From positions 8,609-72,608 of the forward strand of contig JBKHYJ010000034.1 in NCBI GenBank assembly GCA_046565505.1: a DNA stretch of 64,000 nt, given 5' to 3'. The translations under genes and the position numbers were made by a program. Shown piece after piece: positions 17,503-26,821 of this stretch. Positions within the stretch are counted from its first letter, which is position 1; each line of letters begins with the position of its first letter. The DNA is from JBKHYJ01 sp046565505. GTDB taxonomy: Bacteria; Acidobacteriota; Blastocatellia; UBA7656. The notes below the pieces were generated by a model, which had not been told where the DNA came from, made no database searches, and worked only from the letters and a program-made list of their open reading frames with translations.

Positions 17503-19264
17503 CGGCCGGGGCCAGCTCGACGTTCGCGGAGGTCAGAGTCGTCCCCATCACTCGCTGAAGGTCAGAGATGGCTTTGTTGTAATCTGTCATCGCGCGCAGC
17601 TCGCGGCCCCGCGCTTCGGACAAGGCGTTCTGCCGCTCCAGCACGAGGTAGGTCGTGGAGAACCCGCCCTGAAACCGCCGCTGCTCGCTTTCGAGTTGTT
17701 TCTGGGCCGCCTCGCGCGAGGCCCGCGCGCTCTCGACTCGCTGCCGCCCCGTGTCCACGGCCTGGAGCGCGTTGCGCACCTCAGCTTCGATTGCCTGTTC
17801 GAGAGTCTTGCGCTGCGCCCCTATCTTGCGCCCCTCCGCGACCGCCCGGCCTAGCTGGGCCTCACTCGTGCGATTCCTCAGCGGGAAGTTGAACCCCAGC
17901 CCGAAACGGATAGTGCGAAAGTCGTTGCTGAAGAGATTGCGAAGGCTCTGCCCATACCCTCCCAGCAAAAATCCTGGCAACTCGCCGCCCGGCGGGACTA
18001 CTACAGGGGGTAGCCCCAGCCTGTCTGACAGCGTGTTCACGCGGTCGAGCAGTAAAGTAGTCGTGCCCGCGAATGGGTTGCCCGTCAGGACCGGCGCGCC
18101 GCTCAGCCCCGTCGAGGTGTAAGAGGCTATCAGGTCAACCTGAGGCTTCGTCTGGTTCTCAAAGTATTTTACATCCACCTTGTTTATCTCTTGCTGAAGG
18201 TCGTTCTGCGCAAGCTCCGGGCGGTTGACGAATGCCGCGGCCACCGCGTCGCTCAGGCTGTAGCCGATGCCCCGAACTTCCGGCGATTCGCTCGGGATTA
18301 TGGGCTGGCCCCACGCGCCATCCGTCCTGTCGCGGAGTATCAACTGCTTGAGCGCGTTTTCCGCGCGCGTGACCGATTCGAGTGCGGTCAGCACGTCTTC
18401 GTTCCTCTTCTCCAATTCGACCTCGACGGACACAAGCTCTATGGGCGCAAGCGTGCCCTCATCGACCATGCGCTTGTTGCGCCCGAGCTGCGTGCGCGCA
18501 AGCTCGACCGACTCGCGCCGAATCTCCGCGTCTCTCAACGCGAAAGCGAGGTCCCAATAGGCGCGCTGCACGCGCGAAACTATGTCTATGGCCTTCTGGC
18601 GGAACTGGCTGTCTGTTAGGTCGAGCCTGCGGTTGGCGACGCGGATCCGGCGGCGCACGTCGTCGATTGAAAAGCTGCGCAGTATAGGCTGGCGAATCTG
18701 CACGTTGAGCGCGGTGTTGTACTGCGGGTTGAGGGACACGAACTGGCTGTTGGTGTCCCCGCGTGAATTGGTGAACTGCGCGAGCCAAGAGCCGCCGGTA
18801 GGCAATAACTGCTGCGCCGTAAAATCGTAATTCAAAGTCTTCGTCGTCAGCGCGCCGTTCGCCCCGCCTTGGAGCAGCGACCCGACCGGTATCGTCCGCT
18901 GCTCGTAATAAGTCGATGCGCCGACCCCTATGTCGGTCGCGCCTCTGGCGGCGAAGAGGTCGTACTCGGACTGCCGCACGTTGATGCGCTCGACTTCAAG
19001 CTCCTGGTTGTTGCCGAGCGCCATCTTCACCGCGTCGAACAGCGTCAGCGCGAGCGGCCGGCTCTCGTCCACCCCGACCCGCCTCGCCTGATCATTCGCG
19101 GTCGGTGCCGAAGGTTGTTGGGACTCGCGGGCGGGGCTCTGCGCGGGACTCACCACCTGCGCGGCGGCCGGGGCCGACGCCGAGATCGCGAGCGCGACTG
19201 TGAATGCCGTGAGCCGGCTCATTCGGTTCTTGGCGAGCATTGATTTAACTCTCATACTTATCAC
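17486..19264 (-). CDS. TolC-family outer-membrane efflux protein
   Basis: 592 residues with an N-terminal signal peptide (LTAFTVALAISASAPAAAQ) and two outer-membrane efflux protein repeats made of long helical segments. TolC-type trimers form the outer-membrane duct of tripartite pumps. It is the last gene of a leftward group with the RND pump (18 bases upstream), the adaptor and tetR, so it is most probably the dedicated outer-membrane channel. It is longer than the E. coli protein because of Pro/Gly-rich loops in the middle (about residues 360-440). Confidence 0.9.
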   Translation of the reverse strand: MISMRVKSMLAKNRMSRLTAFTVALAISASAPAAAQVVSPAQSPARESQQPSAPTANDQARRVGVDESRPLALTLFDAVKMALGNNQELEVERINVRQSEYDLFAARGATDIGVGASTYYEQRTIPVGSLLQGGANGALTTKTLNYDFTAQQLLPTGGSWLAQFTNSRGDTNSQFVSLNPQYNTALNVQIRQPILRSFSIDDVRRRIRVANRRLDLTDSQFRQKAIDIVSRVQRAYWDLAFALRDAEIRRESVELARTQLGRNKRMVDEGTLAPIELVSVEVELEKRNEDVLTALESVTRAENALKQLILRDRTDGAWGQPIIPSESPEVRGIGYSLSDAVAAAFVNRPELAQNDLQQEINKVDVKYFENQTKPQVDLIASYTSTGLSGAPVLTGNPFAGTTTLLLDRVNTLSDRLGLPPVVVPPGGELPGFLLGGYGQSLRNLFSNDFRTIRFGLGFNFPLRNRTSEAQLGRAVAEGRKIGAQRKTLEQAIEAEVRNALQAVDTGRQRVESARASREAAQKQLESEQRRFQGGFSTTYLVLERQNALSEARGRELRAMTDYNKAISDLQRVMGTTLTSANVELAPAVTGRR

Positions 19265-19282
19265 CCGTTGATCTTGATCCTC

Positions 19283-22200
19283 TTACCTGAACATGCCTAG
19301 GAACGTGGAAGTGACCGCGGCCGCCTTGCGCTTCGCCCATGCGAATGGCCACCGCGCCGCGCGGCCCAGGCTGCTCCACCTGGGCGAAGTCGCCGCGTCG
19401 TCGAACAGCGAGTAAGCGACGGGGGTCACCAGCAGCGTCAGCAGCAGGCACAGCGATTGGCCGCCGATGATCATGATGGCGACCGACCGCCTCGACCCCG
19501 ACCCCGCGCCCGAGCCGAACGCCATCGGGACCATCCCCGCCACCAGCGCGAAGGTCGTCATCAGAATCGGGCGCATGCGGTCGCGGCACGCCTTTATGAT
19601 CGCCTCGTACCGCGGCATCCCATGCCTGCGCCTCAAGTTGTTCGTGTGGTCGATTTGAAGGATCGAATTCTTCTTAACGATGCCGAACAGCATCAGCACG
19701 CCTATGGACGAGTAGATGATAGAAAAGTTCTGCCCCGTCGCGAGCAGCGATATGATCGCGAATGGGACCGAGAGCGGCAGGCTGAGCAGGATCGTCACGG
19801 GGTGGACGAAACTCTCGAACTGCGCGGCCAAAATCATGTACATCATGGTCAGCGACAGGAGGAAGGCGGCGAAAAAAGCCCCCATCGCCCGGCCCATCTC
19901 GCGCGAGCGGCCGCTGTAGCTCGCGTCGTACCCGTGGTCCATCTGGATCGATGGGAGCTTCGCGTTCAGCGCGTTGATGATTTCAGAGGCGGCGTGCCCG
20001 CGCGCCACGTTGGAAGTGATGATGGCCTGCCGCTGGCGGTTGTAGCGGTCGATCTGGGCCGGCCCGGTGCCCTCGTCGATTGACACGACGTTGTCCAGCC
20101 GCATGTTGCCCGCCTTCGTCGATGGCACGTAGAGCTTGGCTATGGACTCCGCGCTGTCGCGGTAGCTCTTATCAACCCTGAGCCGCACGTCGTACCTATC
20201 GTCGCCCGACCTGTAAGACGAGATGACCTGCCCGCCCACCATCGTTCGGAGCGCGTTCGCAATCGAGCCGACGGAGACGCCCAGGTCCGACGCCTTGTCG
20301 CGGTTTATGTTCACGCGCACTTCGGGCTTGCCCTCTTCGAGCGACGTGTCCACGTCAACCGCGCCCGGCGTGTCGCGCAGAATCTCCGTGACGCGCGAGG
20401 AGTACTCTTTGAGCTTGGCGATCTCCGGCCCGCGTATGACGAACACCACGTCCGCGTTCGCGTTGCCGCCGCCAGAGATGGCCGCCGGCGGCATCACGGC
20501 CGGGTGATAAGTCTTGTACTGCCCCTGCGCGGAAAACCAGTTGCGCGCGAGCTGTATCAGTTGCTGCTGCGACAGCTCGCGCCTGTTCATGGGGATGAAC
20601 TCAAAGAAGATGGAGGCGCGGTTGACTCGCTGCTGCTGGTCGCCGCCGACGGTCGTCAAGACGTGATCTATGACGCCCTGCGGCAGGTCGCCGCGCATCT
20701 TTTCCGTGATCTCGCTCATGACGCTGTCCGTGGCTTCCATCGAGGTGCCCTCGGGCAGGCGCAGCGTGACTTCCATCTGCGACTGGTCGTCCTGCGGCAG
20801 GAAGTCGATGCCGATCATCTTAAAGAGCCAGCCCGTAGACAGCGTGACGATCAGCGCCACCAGCATGACGGTCTTGCGGTGCGCCATCGACCACTTCAAC
20901 ATCGCCGTGTAAGGGCCATCGATGTAGCGATACAGCCGCGATTCTTTCGAGCCGTGGCCCGACGCCTTCCTCCTCACGAAGCGCGAGGCCAGCATCGGCG
21001 TGAGCGTGAAGCTGACGAACAGCGAGACCAGTATGGCGAACGCGCACGTCCATCCGAAGCCGCTCATGAAGCGGCCCACTATGCCCGTCATGAAGGCCAG
21101 CGGCAGGAATATGATCACGAGCGAAAAAGTCGTCGCCATCACGGCCAGCCCCACGTCGCGCGTGCCGGCGATGGCCGCCTCGAGCGGCGCCATGCCCTCC
21201 TCCTCGATGAAGTGAAATATGTTCTCCAGGACCACTATCGCGTCGTCGATCACGATGCCTACGCACAGCACGAGCGCGAGCATGGTGATGTTGTTCAGCG
21301 TCAGGTTCAGATACCACATCAGCGCGTAGGTGGCGACGATGGATGTCGGGATCGCTATGCTCGAAATCAGCGTCGAGCGGAAGTCCCGGATGAAGACCAG
21401 CACGACCAGCGCCGCGAAAATCGCGCCCAGGATCAGGTGCTCCTGTATGGCCTCGAACGAGCCTTTGATGAAGGTCGATTGGTCGCGGAGCACCTGCACG
21501 CGGAAGTCAGGCGGGAGCGACCTCTGAATCTCTTTGAGCCGCCCCTTGACCGAATCGACCGTCTCTACGGTGTTGGTCCCCGACTGCTTGCGCACCTCCA
21601 TGACGACGGCCTGCTCGCCGTCGAGCCGCGCGATGGTCCGCGGCTCCTGAACGCCATCCTCCGTATACCCTACGTCGCGCACGCGCACGGGCGCAGAGCC
21701 TATGTTCGCGATGATGATGTCGTTGAAGTCTTCGACGCGCTCCACGCGGCCCAGCGTGCGCAGCGTGAGCTCCTTCGCGCCCTGGTCTATGCGGCCGCCG
21801 GGCGTCTCCACGTTTTGCGAGGCGAGCCCCTGCCGGACCTGGTCCACGGTCAGGTTGTAAGCGCGCAGCTTGTCGGGGTCGAGGTAAATCTGAATCTCCC
21901 GCTGTCGGTCGCCGATCCACCGCACCTGCCCCACTCCCGACATCGACTCGATGACCTGCTTTATGCGCTTGTCGGCGATTTCGGTCGTCTCGCGCAGGCT
22001 CCGTTTGGCCGACACGGCGATAGACATCACGGGCGAAGCGTCAACGTCGAGCTTTTCAATGACCGGAGGGTCCGCGTCGTCGGGCAGGTCTTTCAACACG
22101 CGGTTCACGCGGTCGCGCACGTCCGAGGCCGCGTTGTCGGCGGGGCGTTCGAGCACGAACGTGACGAAGACCTGTGACACCCCCTCGGCGGATACCGAGC

Positions 22201-22444
22201 GCAGCTCGTCGATGCCTTCGATCGTGTTGACGGCCTCTTCGATCCGCTTCGTGATCTGCGTCTCGATCTCTTCGGGCGACGCGCCTTGCAGGGTCGTCGT
22301 GATCGTGACCGTGGGGAATTCGACCTTGGGGAAGAGGTCGACCCCGAGCTTCGTGTACGCGAACCCGCCTATGACGATGAGCGCGACCCCTATCATCGTC
22401 GCGAACACAGGGCGCTTGATACATATTTCGGCAAGCTTTTGCAT
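19283..22444 (-). CDS. RND efflux transporter permease subunit (HAE1/AcrB-like)
   Basis: A 1053-residue inner-membrane proton antiporter, the normal length for the HAE1 family, with twelve membrane segments and two large periplasmic loops. The N terminus (CIKRPVFATMIGVALIVIGG) is typical, and helix 4 carries the proton-relay pair in VIDDAIVVLEN, as in multidrug rather than metal pumps. Substrates cannot be read from sequence. It lies between the adaptor (82 bases upstream) and the TolC protein, giving a complete tripartite system controlled by the neighbouring TetR protein. Confidence 0.95.
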   Translation of the reverse strand: MQKLAEICIKRPVFATMIGVALIVIGGFAYTKLGVDLFPKVEFPTVTITTTLQGASPEEIETQITKRIEEAVNTIEGIDELRSVSAEGVSQVFVTFVLERPADNAASDVRDRVNRVLKDLPDDADPPVIEKLDVDASPVMSIAVSAKRSLRETTEIADKRIKQVIESMSGVGQVRWIGDRQREIQIYLDPDKLRAYNLTVDQVRQGLASQNVETPGGRIDQGAKELTLRTLGRVERVEDFNDIIIANIGSAPVRVRDVGYTEDGVQEPRTIARLDGEQAVVMEVRKQSGTNTVETVDSVKGRLKEIQRSLPPDFRVQVLRDQSTFIKGSFEAIQEHLILGAIFAALVVLVFIRDFRSTLISSIAIPTSIVATYALMWYLNLTLNNITMLALVLCVGIVIDDAIVVLENIFHFIEEEGMAPLEAAIAGTRDVGLAVMATTFSLVIIFLPLAFMTGIVGRFMSGFGWTCAFAILVSLFVSFTLTPMLASRFVRRKASGHGSKESRLYRYIDGPYTAMLKWSMAHRKTVMLVALIVTLSTGWLFKMIGIDFLPQDDQSQMEVTLRLPEGTSMEATDSVMSEITEKMRGDLPQGVIDHVLTTVGGDQQQRVNRASIFFEFIPMNRRELSQQQLIQLARNWFSAQGQYKTYHPAVMPPAAISGGGNANADVVFVIRGPEIAKLKEYSSRVTEILRDTPGAVDVDTSLEEGKPEVRVNINRDKASDLGVSVGSIANALRTMVGGQVISSYRSGDDRYDVRLRVDKSYRDSAESIAKLYVPSTKAGNMRLDNVVSIDEGTGPAQIDRYNRQRQAIITSNVARGHAASEIINALNAKLPSIQMDHGYDASYSGRSREMGRAMGAFFAAFLLSLTMMYMILAAQFESFVHPVTILLSLPLSVPFAIISLLATGQNFSIIYSSIGVLMLFGIVKKNSILQIDHTNNLRRRHGMPRYEAIIKACRDRMRPILMTTFALVAGMVPMAFGSGAGSGSRRSVAIMIIGGQSLCLLLTLLVTPVAYSLFDDAATSPRWSSLGRAARWPFAWAKRKAAAVTSTFLGMFR

Positions 22445-22525
22445 ATCACCTCGGTAGTACGTGCCGGCCGGCCGCGTTCGCCGGCCAGAGTCTCGGGCCG
22501 GCCGCCGCGCCCGTCGGGCGCCGGC

Positions 22526-23743
22526 TCATGACGCGGACACCGTCATGCCGTCGTGTAGCTTTTCAGTGTTGCTCGTTATCACCTTGTCGCCGAGCTTGAT
22601 GCCCTCGATCACCTCGACCAGCGAGCCGTCCCGCGCGCCGAGCTTCACCATGCGTTCGGCCGCGTGATCGCCCTCCACCACGAAGACCTTGTTGACGCCC
22701 GCGAGCGACACCACTGCCTTTTCCGGGACCATCAGCGCGACGCCCCTGGACTCCGAGACCACCTGCGCGCGCGCGAACATGCCCGGCCTCAGCAGCCCCG
22801 CCTCATTCATCACCTCCGCCTCCGCCATAAGCGAGCGATTCTTCTCATCGACGGACGGGTTGATGCGGTGTATCACGCCCTTGAATTCCCGGTCGGCGAA
22901 GCTGTCCACCTTGAGCGTCACAGCCTGGCCCCGCCCGACGCTGGCGGCGAAGATTTCGGGGACTTCGAGCTTCAGCCGCAGCGGGTTGATCTGGACGATG
23001 GTGACGATGGGCTTGCCGGGTTGGAGGTACTCGCCCCGCGAGGCGAGCTTCTCTTTCACCACGCCGCCGATGGGAGAGACAATCGCCGTGTCCGTCAACA
23101 GCTTCCTGGCGAGGGCGAGGGCCGCGCGCTTCTCTTCGACTTGCGCTTCGAGGTTGCGGACGTTTTCTAGCGCGGCCTGGTATCGCGCCTCCGCCTGCTC
23201 GAACGTCTTCTGGTACACGTCCTGCTGCTGCTTTGATATGTCGCCATTCTCGGCCAGGTTTTTCGCGGCGTTCAGGTCATACCGGGCGCGGTCCAGGGCG
23301 GCCTTCGCCTGGCGCACGTCCGTCTGCTTTTGGAGGTCTAGCTTCGCGCCGCCCTGCACCCCCAGCCGCGCCTCCGCCTGCCGGACGTTCGCCTCGGCCT
23401 CCTGGACTTTCAACTTAAGCTCGCGCTGGTCGATGCGCCCTATCACCTGCCCGCGCCTGACGGGCGTGCCGATGTCCACGCCTATGTCTTCGAGGTTGCC
23501 GGACGTCTGGCTGGAGACCGTCACCTCGTCCTCGGCCTCAAGCGACCCGACCACCTCGATCCCGCGGCGCGCGTTGCGCTCGACGACGGGCGCGGTCGCG
23601 ACCTCGACCTGCTCGGGGGCGCGGTTCGCGTTGGCGTCGGCCCTGGCGTTCGCCTCGTTCTTCTTGCCGCCGCAAGCCATCGCGGAGAGCAGCGAGAGGG
23701 CCGTCAGAGCGGCTAATAGTTTTTTTGCACCGGCCATGTCCAT
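22526..23743 (-). CDS. RND efflux periplasmic adaptor lipoprotein (membrane fusion protein)
   Basis: 405 residues. A signal peptide ends in SLLSAMAC with the lipidated cysteine at position 24. Then come a first beta/barrel segment, a long alpha-helical hairpin (about 100-200, many A/E/K/Q), the lipoyl-like half-motif (VSPIGGVVKEKLASRGEYLQPG) and the beta-barrel/membrane-proximal domains. The adaptor links the RND pump to TolC. The start at 23743 has AAGGTGA nine to eleven bases upstream; the open frame upstream of it has no binding site. Confidence 0.92.
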   Translation of the reverse strand: MDMAGAKKLLAALTALSLLSAMACGGKKNEANARADANANRAPEQVEVATAPVVERNARRGIEVVGSLEAEDEVTVSSQTSGNLEDIGVDIGTPVRRGQVIGRIDQRELKLKVQEAEANVRQAEARLGVQGGAKLDLQKQTDVRQAKAALDRARYDLNAAKNLAENGDISKQQQDVYQKTFEQAEARYQAALENVRNLEAQVEEKRAALALARKLLTDTAIVSPIGGVVKEKLASRGEYLQPGKPIVTIVQINPLRLKLEVPEIFAASVGRGQAVTLKVDSFADREFKGVIHRINPSVDEKNRSLMAEAEVMNEAGLLRPGMFARAQVVSESRGVALMVPEKAVVSLAGVNKVFVVEGDHAAERMVKLGARDGSLVEVIEGIKLGDKVITSNTEKLHDGMTVSAS

Positions 23744-23808
23744 CGTCTTAATCACCTTGTCATGCCCCGCGCGAGCCGCACGGTCCGCCGCGCGGCCGCC
23801 CGGGGGAA

Positions 23809-24474
23809 TCAAGCCCCGTTGTTTCGTGAGCCGCCGTTCCCTAATTTGTGTATGCCGTTCAGGAATATCTCCACGAAGCCGTCGGCGATTTGGCGGTTAG
23901 ATAATTTCAGGTCGTCGCCTTGAAAGACGTTTCGTACCTGCGCGTGGTGCAGCACCATGCCGACGAAGGCGCGCGCCGCCACGGCCGGGTCCACGCGCCG
24001 GAACGCCTTATCAGAGATCCGCTGCTTGATGTAGCGGCGAAGGTTGTTTTTGATTTCCAGGGCGCTGGAGTGAAAGAATATCTCCGAGAGGTCATGGCGT
24101 TCGAGGGCGCTGAACAGCAGCAGCCTCATGAACGTGTTGTCTTTAGAATGAAACTCAAGCATCTCGAAGGCGAGCGTGCCGAAATAAGCGCGGTCGTCCT
24201 TGCGGCCCTCCGCCTCGTCGAGCTGCGCCCGCACGCGCTCGGAAACCTGGCGCACCTTGTCGTCGAGTATGGCCGCGTAGAGCTCGCGCTTGGTGGCGAA
24301 GTGGCGGAATATCATGGCCTCGCTCACGCCCGCGCCCTCGGCTATCTCCTTCGTCGTCGTCCCGCTGAACCCCTTACGCGAAAAGAGCTTCGCCGCCACC
24401 GATACGATCTGCCGACGCCTGTCCTCGCCCGTCATCCTGCAAGCGGGCGCCCTGTCCCCCACCGCCGTCATCAT
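23809..24474 (-). CDS. TetR/AcrR-family repressor of the efflux operon
   Basis: 221 residues. The N-terminal helix-turn-helix (about residues 20-65) contains GTTTKEIAEGAGVSEAMIFRHF, the family signature; the ligand-binding C-terminal domain is about 145 residues. Start 24474 has GGAGG seven bases upstream. It is the first gene of the leftward group tetR-adaptor-RND-tolC, and a palindrome overlaps its own promoter, so it very probably represses the whole operon and is released by a pump substrate. That arrangement is known for AcrR/TtgR-type regulators; the inducer here is unknown. Confidence 0.9.
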   Translation of the reverse strand: MMTAVGDRAPACRMTGEDRRRQIVSVAAKLFSRKGFSGTTTKEIAEGAGVSEAMIFRHFATKRELYAAILDDKVRQVSERVRAQLDEAEGRKDDRAYFGTLAFEMLEFHSKDNTFMRLLLFSALERHDLSEIFFHSSALEIKNNLRRYIKQRISDKAFRRVDPAVAARAFVGMVLHHAQVRNVFQGDDLKLSNRQIADGFVEIFLNGIHKLGNGGSRNNGA

Positions 24475-24499
24475 AAGCGACCTCCGAAGCGGAAAGTAA

Positions 24500-24537
24500 G
24501 TGAGCGCTAACATACTTAGCAAATCCGGGCCTGTCAA
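24500..24537 (-). promoter_or_regulatory. tetR-efflux operon promoter with overlapping operator palindrome
   Basis: On the minus strand TTGACA (24532-24537) and TATGTT (24509-24514) are 17 bases apart. The 12-base palindrome GTGAGCGCTAAC (24500-24511, symmetric except for one pair) overlaps the -10 element and start region. AGCGCT-centred palindromes of this kind are common TetR-family operators, and the position fits autorepression. Confidence 0.65.
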
Positions 24538-24606
24538 GCCGCCGGGCGCTTTTAAGATGGCGTGCCCGCTTCCCGGCACGGACGGGGCGGCGAAAGTGGC
24601 TTCGCG

Positions 24607-24636
24607 TTGACACGGGATTAATCAATCCCTTAGCAT
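24607..24636 (+). promoter_or_regulatory. Promoter of the cstA operon with palindromic spacer
   Basis: TTGACA (24607-24612) and TAGCAT (24631-24636) are 18 bases apart. The spacer contains the inverted repeat GGGATT-N4-AATCCC (24614-24629), placed where a bound regulator would block or aid RNA polymerase. Confidence 0.55.
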
Positions 24637-24695
24637 CAAGGCGGGCGTTACGATCACTTTTTCCTATCCTAATAAACCAAGGCCAGGAGTGTCAC

Positions 24696-24956
24696 GTGAA
24701 CGATCATATCAAGGGGTTGCTCAGAGAGCTCGGCGACGCCATAAACGAAGCGGTGACCGGCTGCCCGCGCGTCGAATTTATAATGCAGGCGATCAGGGAC
24801 GACGGGTACGAAGCGTACCTTACGCTCGAAGCGAGCATCGCCGTGGAGGACAAACGCCCGGCCGGCGAAGAGATTTCCGAAGGCGGCCGGCTGCCCAAAG
24901 AGTGGTTCAACGACGACGACCGTAAATTCTTGAAGCGGCTTAGGATTGAATCCTGA
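24696..24956 (+). CDS. Small conserved-looking protein ahead of cstA (unknown function)
   Basis: 86 residues, acidic, no signal or membrane segment. I do not recognise a family. The N-terminal half (LLRELGDAINEAVTG) is helical; a beta-like stretch (GYEAYLTLEASIAVED) follows. The GTG start has AGGAG seven bases upstream, and only 11 bases separate the gene from cstA, so the two are almost certainly cotranscribed from the promoter at 24607-24636. It is not the small DUF466 (YbdD/YjiX) protein that accompanies cstA in enterobacteria. Confidence 0.7.
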   Translation: MNDHIKGLLRELGDAINEAVTGCPRVEFIMQAIRDDGYEAYLTLEASIAVEDKRPAGEEISEGGRLPKEWFNDDDRKFLKRLRIES

Positions 24957-24967
24957 AGGAGGCAACG

Positions 24968-26821
24968 ATGAGCGCACTCCCCATCATGATAGGCGTGCTT
25001 TGCGTGCTGGCCATCGCCTACCGCTACTACAGCGCGTTCATAGCGGCGAGGGTGATGGCGCTCGACGATTCGCGCCAGACGCCGGCCCACACGATGTACG
25101 ACGGGCAGAACTACTACCCGACTAACAGGTGGGTCCTGTTCGGCCACCACTTCGCCGCGATCTCCGGGGCGGGCCCGCTCGTGGGCCCCGTGCTGGCGGC
25201 GCAGTTCGGCTTCCTGCCCGGCCTGTTATGGTTAGTGATCGGCGTGTGCCTGGGCGGGGCGGTCCATGATTTCATCATACTCGCGGCCTCCGTGCGCAGG
25301 CGCGGGAAGTCTCTGGCGGAGATCGCGCGGACGGAGATAAGCCCGCTTTCCGGGTTCATCACCGGCGTAGCGATTCTTTTCATCGTCATCATAGCCCTCG
25401 CGGGCCTCGGCCTGGTCGTGGTCAAGGCGCTCGGCGAAAGCCCCTGGGGGACGTTCACGGTCGGGTTCACCATACCGCTCGCGCTTTTCATGGGCCTATA
25501 CATGTACGTCTTCCGCAAGGGCAGAATCGCCGAAGCTACGACCGTCGGCGTGATCGGGCTGTTCATAGCCGTGGTGCTTGGGGGCCGCATCGCCGACTCG
25601 TCGCTCGCGCCCGCCTTCACGCTCTCGGAGAGCACGATCACATACCTCATGGCCGCCTACGGGTTCATCGCCTCCGTCCTGCCCGTGTGGATGCTGCTCT
25701 GCCCGCGCGACTACCTCAGCTCTTTTATGAAGATCGGCACGGTGGCGTTCTTAATCGTCGGCGTTTTGTTCGTCGCGCCGCGGCTCCACATGCCCGCCAC
25801 GACCCCGTTCGCCGCCGGCGGCGGGCCAATCATCCCGGGAAAGCTCTTCCCCTTCGTCTTCATAACGATCGCCTGCGGGGCCATATCGGGCTTCCACTCG
25901 CTGATCAGCTCGGGCACAACGCCGAAGATGATCGGCAAGGAGAGCGACGCCCGCATGATCGGCTACGGCAGCATGCTGATGGAGGGGCTGGTCGGCGTAG
26001 TCGCGCTCATAGCCGCGACGTCGCTGCTGCCCGGCGACTACTTCTCCATCAACGTGGACCGCGCGCGTACGGATTACCCGGCGTTCGTCGAGACGCACAG
26101 CACGGCCGAATTCGACCTGCACGAACAGAAGCTCGAAGAGTTGACCGCGGAGACGGGCGAGAAGAACCTGCGCGGCCGCACGGGCGGGGCGGTGACGCTC
26201 GCCGTCGGGATCGCGCAAATCTTCTCGGGGCTGCCCGGGATGCGCGGGCTGATGAAGTACTGGTATCACTTCGCCATAATGTTTGAAGCGCTCTTCATCC
26301 TGACCACCATCGACACGGGCACGCGCGTCGCACGTTTCATGCTCGGGGAGTTTTTAGGCAGGTTCTATAAGCCGTTAGAACGCCCCGACTGGATGCCCGG
26401 CGCGGTCGTCACGACCGCCTTGATCGTCGTCGGGTGGGCCTACTTCATACGCACGGGGTCGATCTCTACGATATGGCCTATGTTCGGCATCGCCAACCAA
26501 CTGCTGGCGGCCATAGCCCTGTGCGTGGGGACGACGGTCGTCATGAATTCAGGCAGGGCGAAATACGCATGGGTGACCATCACGCCGCTCGCCTTCGTGG
26601 CGACGACGACGCTGACGGCCGGGTGGCGGTCGATTTTCGACAACTTCTGGAAGGAGACCTCGAGGCCGGAGACGGCGCTCCGCGGCTACTTGAATTCGGG
26701 CCTTACCGCGGTGATGATGATCTGCGTAGTGATCGTGCTGGTCGATTCCGTAATCCGCTGGCGACGCGCCATGCTCCGCCCCGGCGCTATGTCTCAGCCG
26801 GTCGCGCAGGCCGGCGATTGA
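24968..26821 (+). CDS. cstA: Carbon starvation protein A (peptide/pyruvate transporter)
   Basis: A 617-residue inner-membrane transporter with about sixteen hydrophobic segments. The family signature GHHFAAISGAGPLVGPVLAA is near residue 57, and FHSLISSGTTPKMI and MWLLCPRD-like (WMLLCPRDYL) blocks are present. CstA/BtsT proteins import peptides or pyruvate during carbon limitation. The start has AAGGAGG five bases upstream. The last ~35 bases overlap the end of the convergent kinase gene. Control may involve the palindrome in the upstream promoter. Confidence 0.93.
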   Translation: MSALPIMIGVLCVLAIAYRYYSAFIAARVMALDDSRQTPAHTMYDGQNYYPTNRWVLFGHHFAAISGAGPLVGPVLAAQFGFLPGLLWLVIGVCLGGAVHDFIILAASVRRRGKSLAEIARTEISPLSGFITGVAILFIVIIALAGLGLVVVKALGESPWGTFTVGFTIPLALFMGLYMYVFRKGRIAEATTVGVIGLFIAVVLGGRIADSSLAPAFTLSESTITYLMAAYGFIASVLPVWMLLCPRDYLSSFMKIGTVAFLIVGVLFVAPRLHMPATTPFAAGGGPIIPGKLFPFVFITIACGAISGFHSLISSGTTPKMIGKESDARMIGYGSMLMEGLVGVVALIAATSLLPGDYFSINVDRARTDYPAFVETHSTAEFDLHEQKLEELTAETGEKNLRGRTGGAVTLAVGIAQIFSGLPGMRGLMKYWYHFAIMFEALFILTTIDTGTRVARFMLGEFLGRFYKPLERPDWMPGAVVTTALIVVGWAYFIRTGSISTIWPMFGIANQLLAAIALCVGTTVVMNSGRAKYAWVTITPLAFVATTTLTAGWRSIFDNFWKETSRPETALRGYLNSGLTAVMMICVVIVLVDSVIRWRRAMLRPGAMSQPVAQAGD

